This document shows positions 1 through 10,842 of a stretch of 64,000 bases of DNA, piece by piece (positions within the stretch are counted from its first letter, which is position 1; the number at the start of each line of letters is the position of its first letter). The notes under the pieces are model-generated. The model did not search any database and was not told the DNA's origin. It saw only the letters and a program-made list of their open reading frames with translations. The DNA is taken from the NCBI GenBank assembly GCA_027382625.1, contig JAJKFJ010021585.1, positions 19,964 to 83,963 on the forward strand. The letters run 5' to 3'. The stretch is from Tetmemena sp. SeJ-2015. Its lineage: Eukaryota > Ciliophora > Spirotrichea > Sporadotrichida > Oxytrichidae. The translations under genes and the position numbers were made by a program.

Positions 1-3000
1 ATCAGTCTTTTTGGGACTCAGATATTTTAAGTTTATGCGTATCAAGGAGCAATTTTTTCGTTTACTGATAATGTGACTCTGACAGTTAATAGTGCATCAA
101 TTTTTGAAAATGTGGCAATTCAAGATAGTGTCATTTTACATTCTGAAAACATTTATTTATTTTATAATTTACCTCTCTGTTAAGGAAAAGTCATCTTAAA
201 AAATATTATTTAATTTTTTTATCCTATTCATTTGAAAATACTCGATTTAAAAACAACTATATAACGCAAGGCGAAGCAAGTTTCTCTTTTATAGATATTA
301 TTTTCATTCAATTAAATTTGAATATTTTATCCTCTTGAGTTAAAATTAGCCTTAAGCTAAAATATTTTCCAATACGGATTAAAGAGAAATAAATCATTAT
401 AAACTAAGAAGTAAAATAATTTTTAGCATTTTAAGACATAATTCTTCACTGATTATATGAGAAATAAACAAAATAATAATTGATTTAGACTATAATCCAT
501 TAGCCTCTCTCAAGATATCTAATTCTTAAATCTAAAATTTCTCATGCTCAGAAGCTCAAACCGGATAAGTTGGGCTTTTCTTCACCCCAGATATCCAAAA
601 TCTGAACATAACTAAGACTACAATTGAGAATATATTTTCTAAAGGAGTATTGCTTCTTTATTCTAACTCTCCCAATCTAATTCTAACCTTAGATTAAGTT
701 ACTCTTGTCTGTGATGAAAATTAAAATTTCTACCAAGGAAGTTTATAGGACTATCTATAGGGGCCTACTAGTTCAGAGTCATCGTCATACACTTAAAATT
801 CAATAAGCGTCTGTTATAGGAGCATAGAAAATATATGTATCAAAAAGTTCCTTTTCTTAGTGCGGGATATCATAATTCAATATTCTTTTATATTTTATAA
901 TGCTATTTATCTATACAATTAGGAAAATACAAAAATTATTTCTTTCAGCTTAAAAATATCGATCTTAGAATTTTTTTACTTCTCATACTTTAATAATTCA
1001 GTACTTTTATTAAAAATTTTAATTGTAAATAATTCGGAGGGGCATTTATGTTGAGGTAAACAAGTTTTTCTGATTCAGGTTCAACTTATTTCTAAAATGC
1101 TGCAGTTTACGGAGGAGTGATAAGTGATTCATTTTTTTAAAATATTTTATTTTATTGCTATTAACTCATAAATCCGAATAAAAAATACTAATTTCTATAG
1201 CAATTTTGCAAGAGAAGGAGGAGTTTTTCATCTAGCTACAAACTCATTTCTTAATATCGAATCCTCAAATCTTTACAAGAACTATGCTTTCCTATAAGCA
1301 GGAGTTTTCAATATAATCACAGGTTCATATACAAACATTTAGAAATATTTTTTAAAAACATTTTAGCTTGCGAAGTCTACTAAAACTAGGCTACTGAGAA
1401 TTCTGTTCTCAACGTACTCGAATCATCCTCATCTTAAAATATTACCATTCAAAATTCTTAATTCTCCAGTATAATAATATTTAATAGGAAAATTTATTCT
1501 CTAAAGGAATATTTTTCCCTATAACTAAGCCACTATTAATACGTTCTCAATCGTTAAAGTTATTTTTAAGGAAATGTGCTAATTGAAAATAGTTAATTCA
1601 GACTAAACTTGGCAACTCAAAGAAGCAAAACCATTTTCGTTGGACTTTCTTACTTGAAAATATACAAATCAATTTTTGTGGGAGATTCGAGTTACATTGA
1701 CTCTTAGGCTTAATAAATTAGTTCTGAAGACAAGACTCAAGGAACTTTCATCTATGCTATTATAAATGTTAAACTTCAAATTTATGAATCTGAATTCAGA
1801 TATGGATAAGCTTAATATGGAGGAGCAATTTATAATTCATTTTGCATTTATGTGAATGGTGATTCCTCAATAGACATCTATTCTTCAAATTTCATTTAAA
1901 ACTTAGCCTCTTTCCAAGGAGGTGCAATATATGCTCTAGGCTTCAAAAGTTTTGAAATTAGGGAAAAATCAAAATTTGTATCAAATCAAGCTTCAAATGA
2001 AGAAGAAAATTTTAAATGATATACTTTAAATGGAGGAGATGACATATATGTGTCTAATACTTTTTAAAGAGAATATTATTTTTACTGAAAATCAATTTAA
2101 CCTTACAAAAGTGTAATTCTAAAATCCTTAAGCCTTTCTCTCTATATATGTGAGTAAAGCAGCAGTAATATTTTAAGATGTGACAATGAGGTAAATTGGG
2201 ACTAAATCAAGATATCAACAATTTTAAGGATCAGCTCTCAAGTGTTTAGATTGTAAAAGCCTATAAATCAATAGATCAACCTTTGAAAATTGCAAAGGAG
2301 TTCAAGGGGGAATTATTTACATAGAAGAGACTTACTCAAATAGAGATAGCAACTATATATCGTTAATTCAGGGCTAAAATTTAGATTACAAATACTAACT
2401 AACTCTATCGGTCTTTTCTAATTCTAGAGGATAAGAAGGAGGAGCTTTGCATTTAAATAATCCTTAGAGTATCCTAATCAGTAACTGTACTTTTTCAAAC
2501 AACTCAGCATAAAATTAACATGTTTAATTTATTAAGAAGGAACAGGTGGAGCTATTTATTTGGACTGTGACCCAACAGTATTAGATTGCTTAGTCTATAT
2601 ATCCAATTATACAAAGTTCATTGGGAATTTTGCCTCTTCAAAAGGAGGAGCAATTCATTGGGAAGAATTGGAGCCTGTGATCGACATGAAGACTGTAAAA
2701 TTTGAAAATAATCAGGCCCTGTTCTACGGGAATGACATATCTTGCTTTGTCTAAAAGATTTCAAGAATAGATGCTAATCAGTATTCTTAAGTCATGGAAT
2801 CTTTCAACTTAAGAATCCTCATAAAATCTATTTTAAGATATTAATCTTAGCTGAGATTAATTAAACAGAAAATTCAGTATCAAACCTTTAGAGTGGTGGA
2901 ATTTTACCAGATTTTTACTTAAGTCTAGTGGATAAGTACGGACAAATTGTAAAAACAGAATCTGCAAGCAAAATTGTTGTAACTATAGAAGTTGATAATC

Positions 3001-6000
3001 CTTTAAATATCTCCTAATATATCTACCCAGCGACGATAGATGGAAAAAATCAATTTGAAGTTGAGTTTGGTTTAGCAGCTATAAAGCAAATGCAATTTAC
3101 TGGTACCCCTGGCATGAAATATAGATTGAAACTTACTTCAACTGCCATTGACTATTCAAAGCCATCTAATAAGGAATACCTCGATTCTTTAGAAGGAAAT
3201 GAAAAAGATATTGCTCTTGATATAGAAATCTAACTAAGATTATGCTAGATAGGAGAATATTTTACTCTGTCTGGATAATGCTTAACCTGCACGAGTGGGT
3301 CTAGTTATTTTTTGGAATAAATGCTATCCCCAGGTAATTGCAAATAATGCCCTTCAGATAAAGCAGTTTGCTATGGAGGAGCATAAATTGGTCCAAAGCC
3401 TGGCTATTGGAGAAGTAGTAACATTTCTGTTAACTTTATTAAGTGTAATTATTACTATGCATGCTTAGGAATGATAGAGCCAGATTTTAATCCTATTGGA
3501 ACTTGCATGGAAGGATTTTAAGGAGTTATATGTGCAGACTGCAAAGTTGGTTTCTCAAAATAAGGTGACTACAAATGTGCAAGATGTCCTGAGAAAAATA
3601 CTTTTTTATTTACGAATTCAGTGAGGATCCTCTTTATTTTCATAGTCATAATGCTTTTGGTCATTTTTATAGTTAGATAGACTATTCTAGGAGCAAAATA
3701 GAGCAAAGAGATATCTAATATTTTTGTGAAAATAATGATGAATCATCTATAACTTGTCATGTTAACAGCTTCTTTCAATCTGAGTTGGCCAATATCTGTC
3801 ATAAATTTCTTTCAAGGAATTTAACCAGTTTCACAAATTGCCAACTAGATTTTCTCTTTTGATTGCTTTGTAGATTTTAGAGATGAAAATCAAAATGCTT
3901 AGCAATAAATGCAATTTTCAAATAGCGATAGTCCATTAAGAATATTTTACCTTAAACTTTTCTTATTCGCTATCTTACCTTTAATAATTGCACTTTTGAG
4001 TTGCTTGTTTTGGAAGATTTATTACAAAGTTAGGAAAATTTAAACTCAAATTAGAAGCAAAATTATGGCAACTTGCGTTGTGCTTTTATTCCTGGTGCAC
4101 CCTAGTATCGTGTAATATATGTTTGACGGGTTCTCATGTGATAGAATAGATGGAGTCTAGAGATTGACAAAAGATCTATAGGTCGTCTGTTGGGGATATG
4201 TTCATTATATAATAAGTTTCTTCATTGCTTTGCCAAGTCTTATAACATGGGGATTGGGTATACCTAAAATAAATCTTAGAAAATACTATTTTAAACCACT
4301 TTTTGGGCTTTTTCTTTTAAGAAGAAATCAAAAGTAGCTCGAGAGTTTTGAAGTAAGAGAAAAATTAGGCTTTTTATATCGAGGATATAAGCCATAATTT
4401 TACTATTGGGAAATATTAGAAGGATTATTCTAATTACCAGAGTTAAATTAAAAGCTTAAAATTTAAAGATGATATGAAGTATGTTTAATTACCATTCTAC
4501 TATAGTTCTTACTCTTTAATCTATTGCTTATAAGTGTTTAGAAATTAAAATTTTAATTATAAATGATTAATAGAAAATGTAATAAAGATAATCTATCCAA
4601 ATATTTTTTAGTATATGTGGGAATTTAATAAAATAAGTATTAAATTAGTATTTATATTAAAATCGATTTAATGAAAAAATTCGAAGTTTGTCTTATTTAA
4701 ATAATTATAAAACCATCGGATTGAAAAGTTTAAAAGAGTTTTTTGTATCTTAAATATTTTCTTGCGCTCAGTTCAGTGTTTTAAACGACTTAATTTAAGA
4801 CAGTCAGATATTTATTAAATAGTGAACACTGCTCGACCTCGTTTGAATAAAGTACTAAAGGGATAATTACAGAAGTAATTCATATTTATTGATTGGCTAT
4901 CGATCAAGCTGCATATAGTGGATGAATCTATAAATTATCCGTTATCATTATTAAACTCTTAGTATTTTAATAAAAATCTCATCATTACTAATACAAAAAA
5001 AATACAAGTTAAAATCCAAATTAACCTTATTAAATTTGATTAAAATCTTTATTCAATTAAGTACAGTGATAGTCATCATAATGAGAAAGATTTGCATTAT
5101 TATTATCAGAGTTTTCATCAGTAATTATGGAGTCACCGCATAAGCCCTGATCGTTTTTGTTGTTCTCACGCTTTTGCTTGCTTTGAACATAAAAGTTCTA
5201 CCTTTTTGTACTTAAACTAAAATATTAAATGCAACTTTAAGCAATCCAAATTCTCAATTAATTATATTAAAACTAAAATATATAATACTCTTATATTTCT
5301 TCTATAAGATTTGAATAACCTTGAAAACGTATTTTTAAGATATGATAATTTTAAGTATCATTAATTACATCCTTGGTTACGATATATTGTGGAATCTTTT
5401 TCCTGAACAATTTCTCCTCTGACGTTTTAGAGATAGACCCTGAGCTAAAATCTAGAGCATTAAATTTATCTCATAGCTCTTAGCTGTTTCTTTTTTGTCT
5501 AATTGTCTTATCAAATGTGCTCTTCTTTTTTAATATTTCTTTTTCTATTTGTAATAATTTCTTTGTATTCTGGGTTTACAAAATGTTTTGCGAAATATAG
5601 ATGAAGCTAATTAGCAAGTACCCTCGGCTCTATACTCTTTTATTTCTGTGCAATAACTAGGAGGCTTTCAGGAAACATCGCTATGAACTCAAAATAAAGG
5701 AAAGCAATGAAACTCAGAGAATTAAATTCAGAGGCAGTAAGATTACTCCTTCTCTTTTGTTTAAACTTATTTTATAGTAATTTCAAATATCAAGAGGCAG
5801 TATGATATCGGAGAGATTATTCTCAGCTAAACAAATATCGCTAAAATAAAATTAGATGTTGTAAAACTATCTAAAGCATTTTTAGCCAATAAATTATAAG
5901 TTCAAGTTAAGTGAGATAAAATACGTGAGAATGTATTAATATTGAGAAAGTTGAGATATATATGAGGAAAGAAAAAATTAAGACTATTTTATAAGCTGAT

Positions 6001-9000
6001 CCATTAGAGATAACAAAAATATATTATCTTTATGCTCTATATAGATTGAGGATTCTATTTCAATTAAGAAAAAAGAAAAAAGAAAGAAAAGAGCTCTAAA
6101 ACTATAGGAATTGAACAAGAAAACAAATAAAGTTGTCATGGAAAATTTAAAACCAAACTCTAAGATTAGCTTTTAACAAATTAATTTATAACAAGAGGAG
6201 GCCTTCATTTATGACTACTTGAATACTGAAGAATTGTCTTCTCAAAACAGAGAATTCTTAAACACATAAGTTATTACTTAACCAAGTGTCAAATTTATTG
6301 ACGCTGACTCTGATTATGAATCTTTAAACTATACGCCAAATAGTTCCACCTCGAATTTGACGGGTAGATGAAACTCTGGCTACTCCCTCCCATATAAAAC
6401 TTCTCGCTTTGGAACCATAGTTCCTTACTCTTTTTCAATCCCAACACCGAGAGACAGAGAAGAAAAAAAAAATTCAAGGAAAATAGTCTGTGTTTAAATA
6501 TACTTCATGACGGTGGGCTTTCGCGGTGACGTGGCACAACTGATCAAGGAGTTACGCCTGTGAATTACTTTAAATCGATTAAGTATTGTATGCCAGTTGG
6601 GGGTTCTTAATTCCTAACTATTATTATTAAATATACTTCAGGTTATTTGTTTCGCTTTTTTCCATTTATTATTCTTTCTATACTTTTTTGGGGCTATAAA
6701 TAGGTAGGGAGCCAGGGAGGAACAGCGATTCAATGGATATAGGCAAGGTTCCATCTACCCGAATCTGCTTATAAATTATTATAATCGGGATATTCATAAT
6801 CGTCACCGCACTCCAAATATAATTGATAATTAACCTAAAATCGAAAATTGATTAAATTTCTAAATGAGGAGTTTCAAATTCACATCCGTTAAAATGGTGT
6901 GCCTATTCCTCACCTGCAGCTTAATCGATAGCCAATCAAAATATGAATTCCTTATATAATCATACGCTTAGCACCCTTCAACAGTGAGTGCAAACTGCAA
7001 ATTACCCTATATCAACTTCATAAAATTTATTTCGTTTCTAACTTATAGTTGAGTACTTAAAAAAGATGTTGCAAATGTTTTAATTCTTAAATATTTTACT
7101 TATTCAAATAGTGCAACTATTATTCAAATTGCCACATTTTTGCTTCAAGTTGTTTACTTCATTTTAATTTAATAACGAGCTTAATTTAATTTTCCATTAA
7201 ATCTCAGTAATAAAAATAATAAACTCTATAAATAGAAAATTTAAAGCATGAATTTTAATTAATAATTAAATATGAAATAATTAAAATTTTCCTTTATTAT
7301 TTTAAGATAATCCTTTTTATTTTTTCATCAGTGGCTAAAATTATATTTTAAATTATTTTTTAGTGAAATTATTTATGGAAAAGATATAATTATAGATGAT
7401 ATTAAAATTAAAATAAGAGATTGATTAAAATAATAAATCTTGGGTTGAAATATGTTAGCATTTAAACCCCTACCCCTTTATCTGTAGAGTTTTCAGTAAT
7501 AATTATTATTAATTTAAATTTCTTCTAAAATCATCTTCATAGAATCCTACTTGATATTATTCGCGTTCTTTATCACATTTTTATATTATTGCCAAAATTA
7601 TTTATTTTGCTTCAAGAAAATCTTTTTTCTTCTGACCAAAATTACAATTTAAAAATTTAAAATAATGTTAAAATATATTATATTTTTAAAGATAGAAAGT
7701 TTAAATCCAAACCGTTCAAACCTGACTTAAAATTGAATAGGCGCAAAAGTATTCAATTAAAAATATATAAGGATGTTTAAATAAATATACATTCATATAT
7801 TAAACAATTAACTATATTCATATATTATTTTTTCAAATTTTTATATCTAATAAAATTCTTCCTATATAACTTAAATTGGAAAAAGAAGAGTTAATTTTTC
7901 AAGGGTGAGGACCAAAAAATAGGAAAATTATAGAAAAAGTAAACAATATCCAATATTGACGAACTTCAAAAGGGTATTGAATCATAAAATTATAAAAAAC
8001 TAAGAGATTAAAGTCTAAGAAATTTATATATAAAAAAGTTTTTAATTATAATTCTTTGAGCTAAAAATCTTTTAATCTTAAATATAAGTGCAGTCCAAAA
8101 TTGAACAATGAAAATTATTTTTTATTGTTTTTAATTAAATTATTAATTTTTTAATACATTTTTACTTTTTGACTTAAGAATTTTATAATGAAGAGAATAG
8201 TCCTGATCTATCTTCTCTATAATTTTTATCTTAGGAGCAAACAACCAAAGATAACGTTACAACTTAGATGAATCGCTAGGCTCAAACATCAAATAATAAA
8301 TTTATTTTTCAGTTTATCAAAACCCTAACGATTTAGAAAGAATGGGGGGGGGACGGAAGTGCACACCCCCCTAAATATGAACAAAATGCCAATAAAAGTG
8401 CCCATATAGTGTCAAATTAGCTAAAAATGCCAAAAAATTAAAGTAATTCTGGCTTTTAAATTTTTCCCAAAAGGTCATTTTTACGAATTTCACTTTTTTA
8501 TTTGTATGATCATAAAATTATTTATTGAATTTAATATTGATGACGATTGATGTTATGATTATGCTTTATTCCCCTAAAATAACTAAGTTCATTTCATTAC
8601 TTTATATTAAGCTATTTTTAAAGAGGTTATCTGCTATATAGTAATCCCCTGATACTGGATTATTTTATAACTTATTTGGGCTATGAATTTTATGATTATT
8701 CTTAAAAATTGTACATATAATTGTAAGATCCTCTAAAGTATGTTATAGAGTTTATCATTTTGCAGCAGTAATTTTATGTAATTGGAGATAAAGTGATCTT
8801 GGCTATTATATCTAAACTTGTCAGATTCTTCTTTAAATAATATTCAAGTTAAGATTGCAAAAATTTTGATAAAACAGCTAAATCACATTTAAAAACTGAA
8901 GGGCGAATCATAATTAATATGTATATTAACTCTAGTATCTTCATAAGACTTTATATTTATGAGTAAAACAGAGCTCGAAATAATTTTAAGGTCATTTGAT

Positions 9001-10795
9001 AAAATTTTAAATCATAAATTTTGACCCTCATGGAAATTTTAAAGCTAAAAATTCTTAAATTTTTGGCAATTTTTAGCGATTTTAGCCTAAATGATGTTTT
9101 TTCATAAATTTTGATCATAAAAAGTGGGGGGTGTGCACTTCCGTCCCCCCCCCGACAGAATTTTATCAAGGGCTTTAAAGTAGATTCTCATAGTCTTCAT
9201 TCTATATAATTATATTCAATCTGAAGAAAAGATAGAGAAAGATAGCGAGTATAGCTTTTCTTCTATGTTAAAATCCACATATAAAAGTCCCAACTTGCAA
9301 ATGGAATAAACTTAAAATCCCTTCAATAATTCATAAGAATCTTTTCTTATCAGGAATGAGAGTTCATCTCAGACAAAAAAATTCAGTTCATATATTCATA
9401 CTAAGGAGGGAATTCTAGAGCGTTAATATTCTGATGGCAGTGATGAAGAATCTTACAGTTATGGATGGGGAGATAATCTTAATATTGTAAGTAAAGTCAA
9501 ATTAAATTCGTGAGGAGGGATGTGTGCTTTGAGAATATAAAAAAAAACCTTTACTAAATTTCTCAAAAAATCTACAAGAATAACATTTGAAACCCATAAT
9601 ATGATAAGAAAGTGAAAATAAGTTGTGTATAATTAATTTCTTTATTAATACTTATAATCATGCGAGTCAAACGCGAAATTACTCAAAAATAACTACATGA
9701 TCCATCCTATCTCAGTTTCATTTTGACTCTAAGGTATGGATGTAGTCACCCTTATCAGTAGTAATAGCCAGTTCTCAACATCAACTCCATCGCAAAAATG
9801 TTGAGAGTGCCACACTATACTCTCGCATTTGAAAGTTGCTTTGCAGATGAGAAAGTTAGGAGTTGCAGCTGTTCCTCATCGCACTTCTAAGTTTCGTGCA
9901 CATCAATTATTTGATTTATATTTTTCTTTAAGGAGAACCAGACTCAATTGTCAGTTAAATTAGTGGATGAAATAGAGTTTGTTTTTTATTAATAAGTCAG
10001 CAAGAAGTTAATAACTAAATTAACGAGACGAAGAAGTTAATATTAATTCAATTTATATTAAGTTAAAATAATCAGAAAATAAGCTAAAAGGAAGAATTTA
10101 ATCTCTCTTAAAAATTAAAGTTATTATTTATGTAAGAACAAAAGAAAGCTGTAAGATAATGAGAATATCGCAAAGTAATTGTAATAAAACATAAGCAAAA
10201 TTTAAAATGAGAAGATTTAGATATTCAAGAAAAATAAGACACGGAAGCTGATCAAGCTAAAAACTTTGAGTGCTGAATTTGAAAAACATAGGTTTAATAA
10301 AATATTTTTTGTAAGTAATTTATAAGGTAGGATAATGGAACACAAAATGCTTAGAATTTAAAAACAAGGAATATCTATAGGAACAACATTATCAATCAAT
10401 TTTCATTATTGAATTTTTTCTTGGAATCAAGCTTCAAAGGAAAAGATGATAAAAAGGATCAAAATATTTTGCTTCTTTTATAATTATCTTGAGCGAAGAT
10501 GAGAACGATCAAATTGAATTTCAAGATTCTATTGTGTCATCTCCCAAAATGCTAAATGAATCTCATCAATTGTCTTCTTTTAACTCGCCTTTGATAAAAT
10601 AATTTCCTTCTTTCTTTTATTATATTTGTAGCAGTTTGAATCATTCACTAGCTTATAGCATGATACCTCGAAAGGAATAGACGAAATTTAAATAATTAAG
10701 AGTGCAAATTAGAATAAAAAATATTATTAATGATTTCAGTAATTATAACATTCAATATTCCTAATATCTAATTTGAACGTTATTTTTTAAGTTGA
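1..10795 (+). CDS. Gene A: beta-helix (PMP-repeat) multi-pass surface protein, 3' part, IES-interrupted
   Basis: Probable giant cell-surface protein; its function is unknown. Read with TAA/TAG as Gln, 1 to about 2810 encodes beta-helix repeats such as GGVFHLATNS and GGAIHWEEL, with FxxN motifs between them. From about 3230 follow a Cys-rich module (CLTCTSGSSYF, IGPKPGYWRSS, CNYYYACLGM, CEGF-like cysteines) and several hydrophobic segments (about 3620-3680, 3745-3810, 3950-4015, 4080-4130, 4195-4260). After a 665 bp IES the frame resumes with MRKICIIIIRVF, then further membrane segments to about 5590. A charged cytoplasmic tail follows in pieces: FFKGEDQK near 7900, EQTTKDNVTTQMNR near 8235, an acidic SYGWGD block near 9460, and a Lys/Gln-rich stretch after 9950. 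The likely stop is TGA 10793-10795. The 5' end lies outside the window. A one-base excess near 805 relative to gene C breaks the frame (error or real lesion). Macronuclear gene boundaries are inferred. Confidence 0.72.
159..229 (+). other. IES in gene A, pointer ATTT (71 bp)
   Basis: ATTT occurs at 159-162 and again at 230-233. Removing 159-229 joins SENIYLF to ENTRFKNN in frame. Gene C has an IES at the homologous site with the same pointer (55537-55603). Confidence 0.75.
294..481 (+). other. IES in gene A, pointer GAT (188 bp)
   Basis: GAT occurs at 294-296 and 482-484. Excision gives SFSFIDLDYNPLASLKI in frame, matching the flanks in gene C, where a non-homologous AT-rich insert occupies the same site. 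The insert is AT-rich with no coding content. Confidence 0.65.
2061..2078 (+). other. Short IES in gene A, pointer TTTTTA (18 bp)
   Basis: TTTTTA occurs at 2061-2066 and 2079-2084. The homologous IES in gene C uses TTTTA (57443-57471). In A the joined product carries one T too many, leaving a frame problem that gene C does not have. Confidence 0.55.
2515..2531 (+). other. Short IES in gene A, pointer TTAA (17 bp)
   Basis: TTAA occurs at 2515-2518 and 2532-2535. Excision restores NNSAQNQEGTGGAIYLDCD. Gene C has the same site and the same pointer at 57907-57934. Confidence 0.75.
2814..2824 (+). other. 11-bp IES in gene A, pointer AATC
   Basis: AATC occurs at 2814-2817 and 2825-2828. Removing 11 bp restores SFNLRIYFKILILAEINQ in one frame. 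Gene C carries an insert of the same length with the same pointer at the homologous position (58216-58226). Confidence 0.7.
4413..5077 (+). other. 665-bp IES in gene A, pointer ATA, carrying a reversed 0.4-kb repeat copy
   Basis: ATA occurs at 4413-4415 and 5078-5080. Excision joins YYWEI directly to MRKICIIIIRVF, the arrangement expected from gene B2. The insert is AT-rich and has no open frame. About 4620-4990 contains, on the minus strand, a copy of the dispersed repeat (core ATGCAGCTTGATCGATAG read on minus near 4900-4920). Confidence 0.68.
4620..4990 (-). repeat. Dispersed 0.4-kb repeat, copy E
   Basis: On the minus strand it shares the GCAGCTTGATCGATAGCCAATCA core with copy A, followed by the same TATGAATTnCTTnnATAAT context. 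It is the most diverged copy, and its ends are not defined. It lies wholly inside the 665-bp IES. Confidence 0.5.
5213..5304 (+). other. IES in gene A, pointer TAA (92 bp)
   Basis: TAA occurs at 5213-5215 and 5305-5307. Excision gives LPFCTQDLNNLENVF in frame. Gene C has a homologous IES with the same pointer (61411-61507). Confidence 0.7.
6494..6640. repeat. 14-bp direct repeat bracketing a G+C-richer 0.13-kb insert
   Basis: TTAAATATACTTCA occurs at 6494-6507 and exactly again at 6627-6640. The intervening DNA (TGACGGTGGGCTTTCGCGG and onward) is clearly richer in G+C than its surroundings. This is the layout of a pointer pair, here unusually long. It lies in the poorly resolved tail region of gene A, where gene C has no equivalent. 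Confidence 0.5.
6830..7215 (+). repeat. Dispersed 0.4-kb repeat, copy A
   Basis: Related to sequences at 26.63, 44.47 and 49.54 kb. It starts with a TTAAAATCG-like run and a small hairpin region (GAGGA and TCCTC arms), then the CCTGCAGCTTAATCGATAG core. It ends in the shared CATTTTAATTTAATAA and TTAATTTAATT tract. No coding potential is visible. Confidence 0.6.
7216..7885. other. AT-rich germline spacer without recognisable content
   Basis: Very AT-rich, with no conserved frame and no match to the gene C tail. Coding resemblance to gene C resumes at about 7890 (FFKGEDQK versus FFKGDDSK near 62895). Probably IES. Confidence 0.45.
8344..9156. mobile_element. Non-autonomous TIR element with G9/C9 termini
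   Basis: It begins with nine G followed by ACGGAAGTGCACACCCCCC, and the exact reverse complement lies at about 9126-9153. Imperfect inverted similarity runs inward for roughly 150 bp (shared GCTAAAAATgCCAAAAA). AGAAT flanks both sides (8339-8343 and 9157-9161), consistent with a 5-bp target duplication. The interior is AT-rich and holds no transposase. It sits inside the gene A tail; gene C shows the uninterrupted site near 63395 (GGAAAAATTTAAAGGG). A MITE-like element removed as IES is the likeliest reading. Confidence 0.78.
9485..9943. other. Insert in gene A tail with a G+C-richer island
   Basis: Gene C reads continuously from the YGWGEN block into NESLVKLGEEI. Gene A instead breaks after GWGDNLNIV and resumes at about 9943 with QLSVKLVDEIEF. 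The intervening 0.45 kb is AT-rich at its ends, but 9690-9910 is richer in G+C. The island contains a hairpin (CTCAACAT/ATGTTGAG) and short open frames on the plus strand. The pointer was not resolved. Confidence 0.55.
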
Positions 10796-10842
10796 ATTAT
10801 TTTGTCAACTAATTAATAGTTAAAATAAAAGAATAATTATAG

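Noticed and set aside
6369..6371. TGA as the true stop of gene A
   Set aside because: The gene C tail continues past the homologous point, and matching tail segments occur in A at 7.9-10.8 kb, so this TGA more likely lies at an MDS edge or in an insert.
8957..9169. 70-codon minus-strand frame
   Set aside because: Lies in the inverted arm of the G9 element and has no counterpart; spurious.
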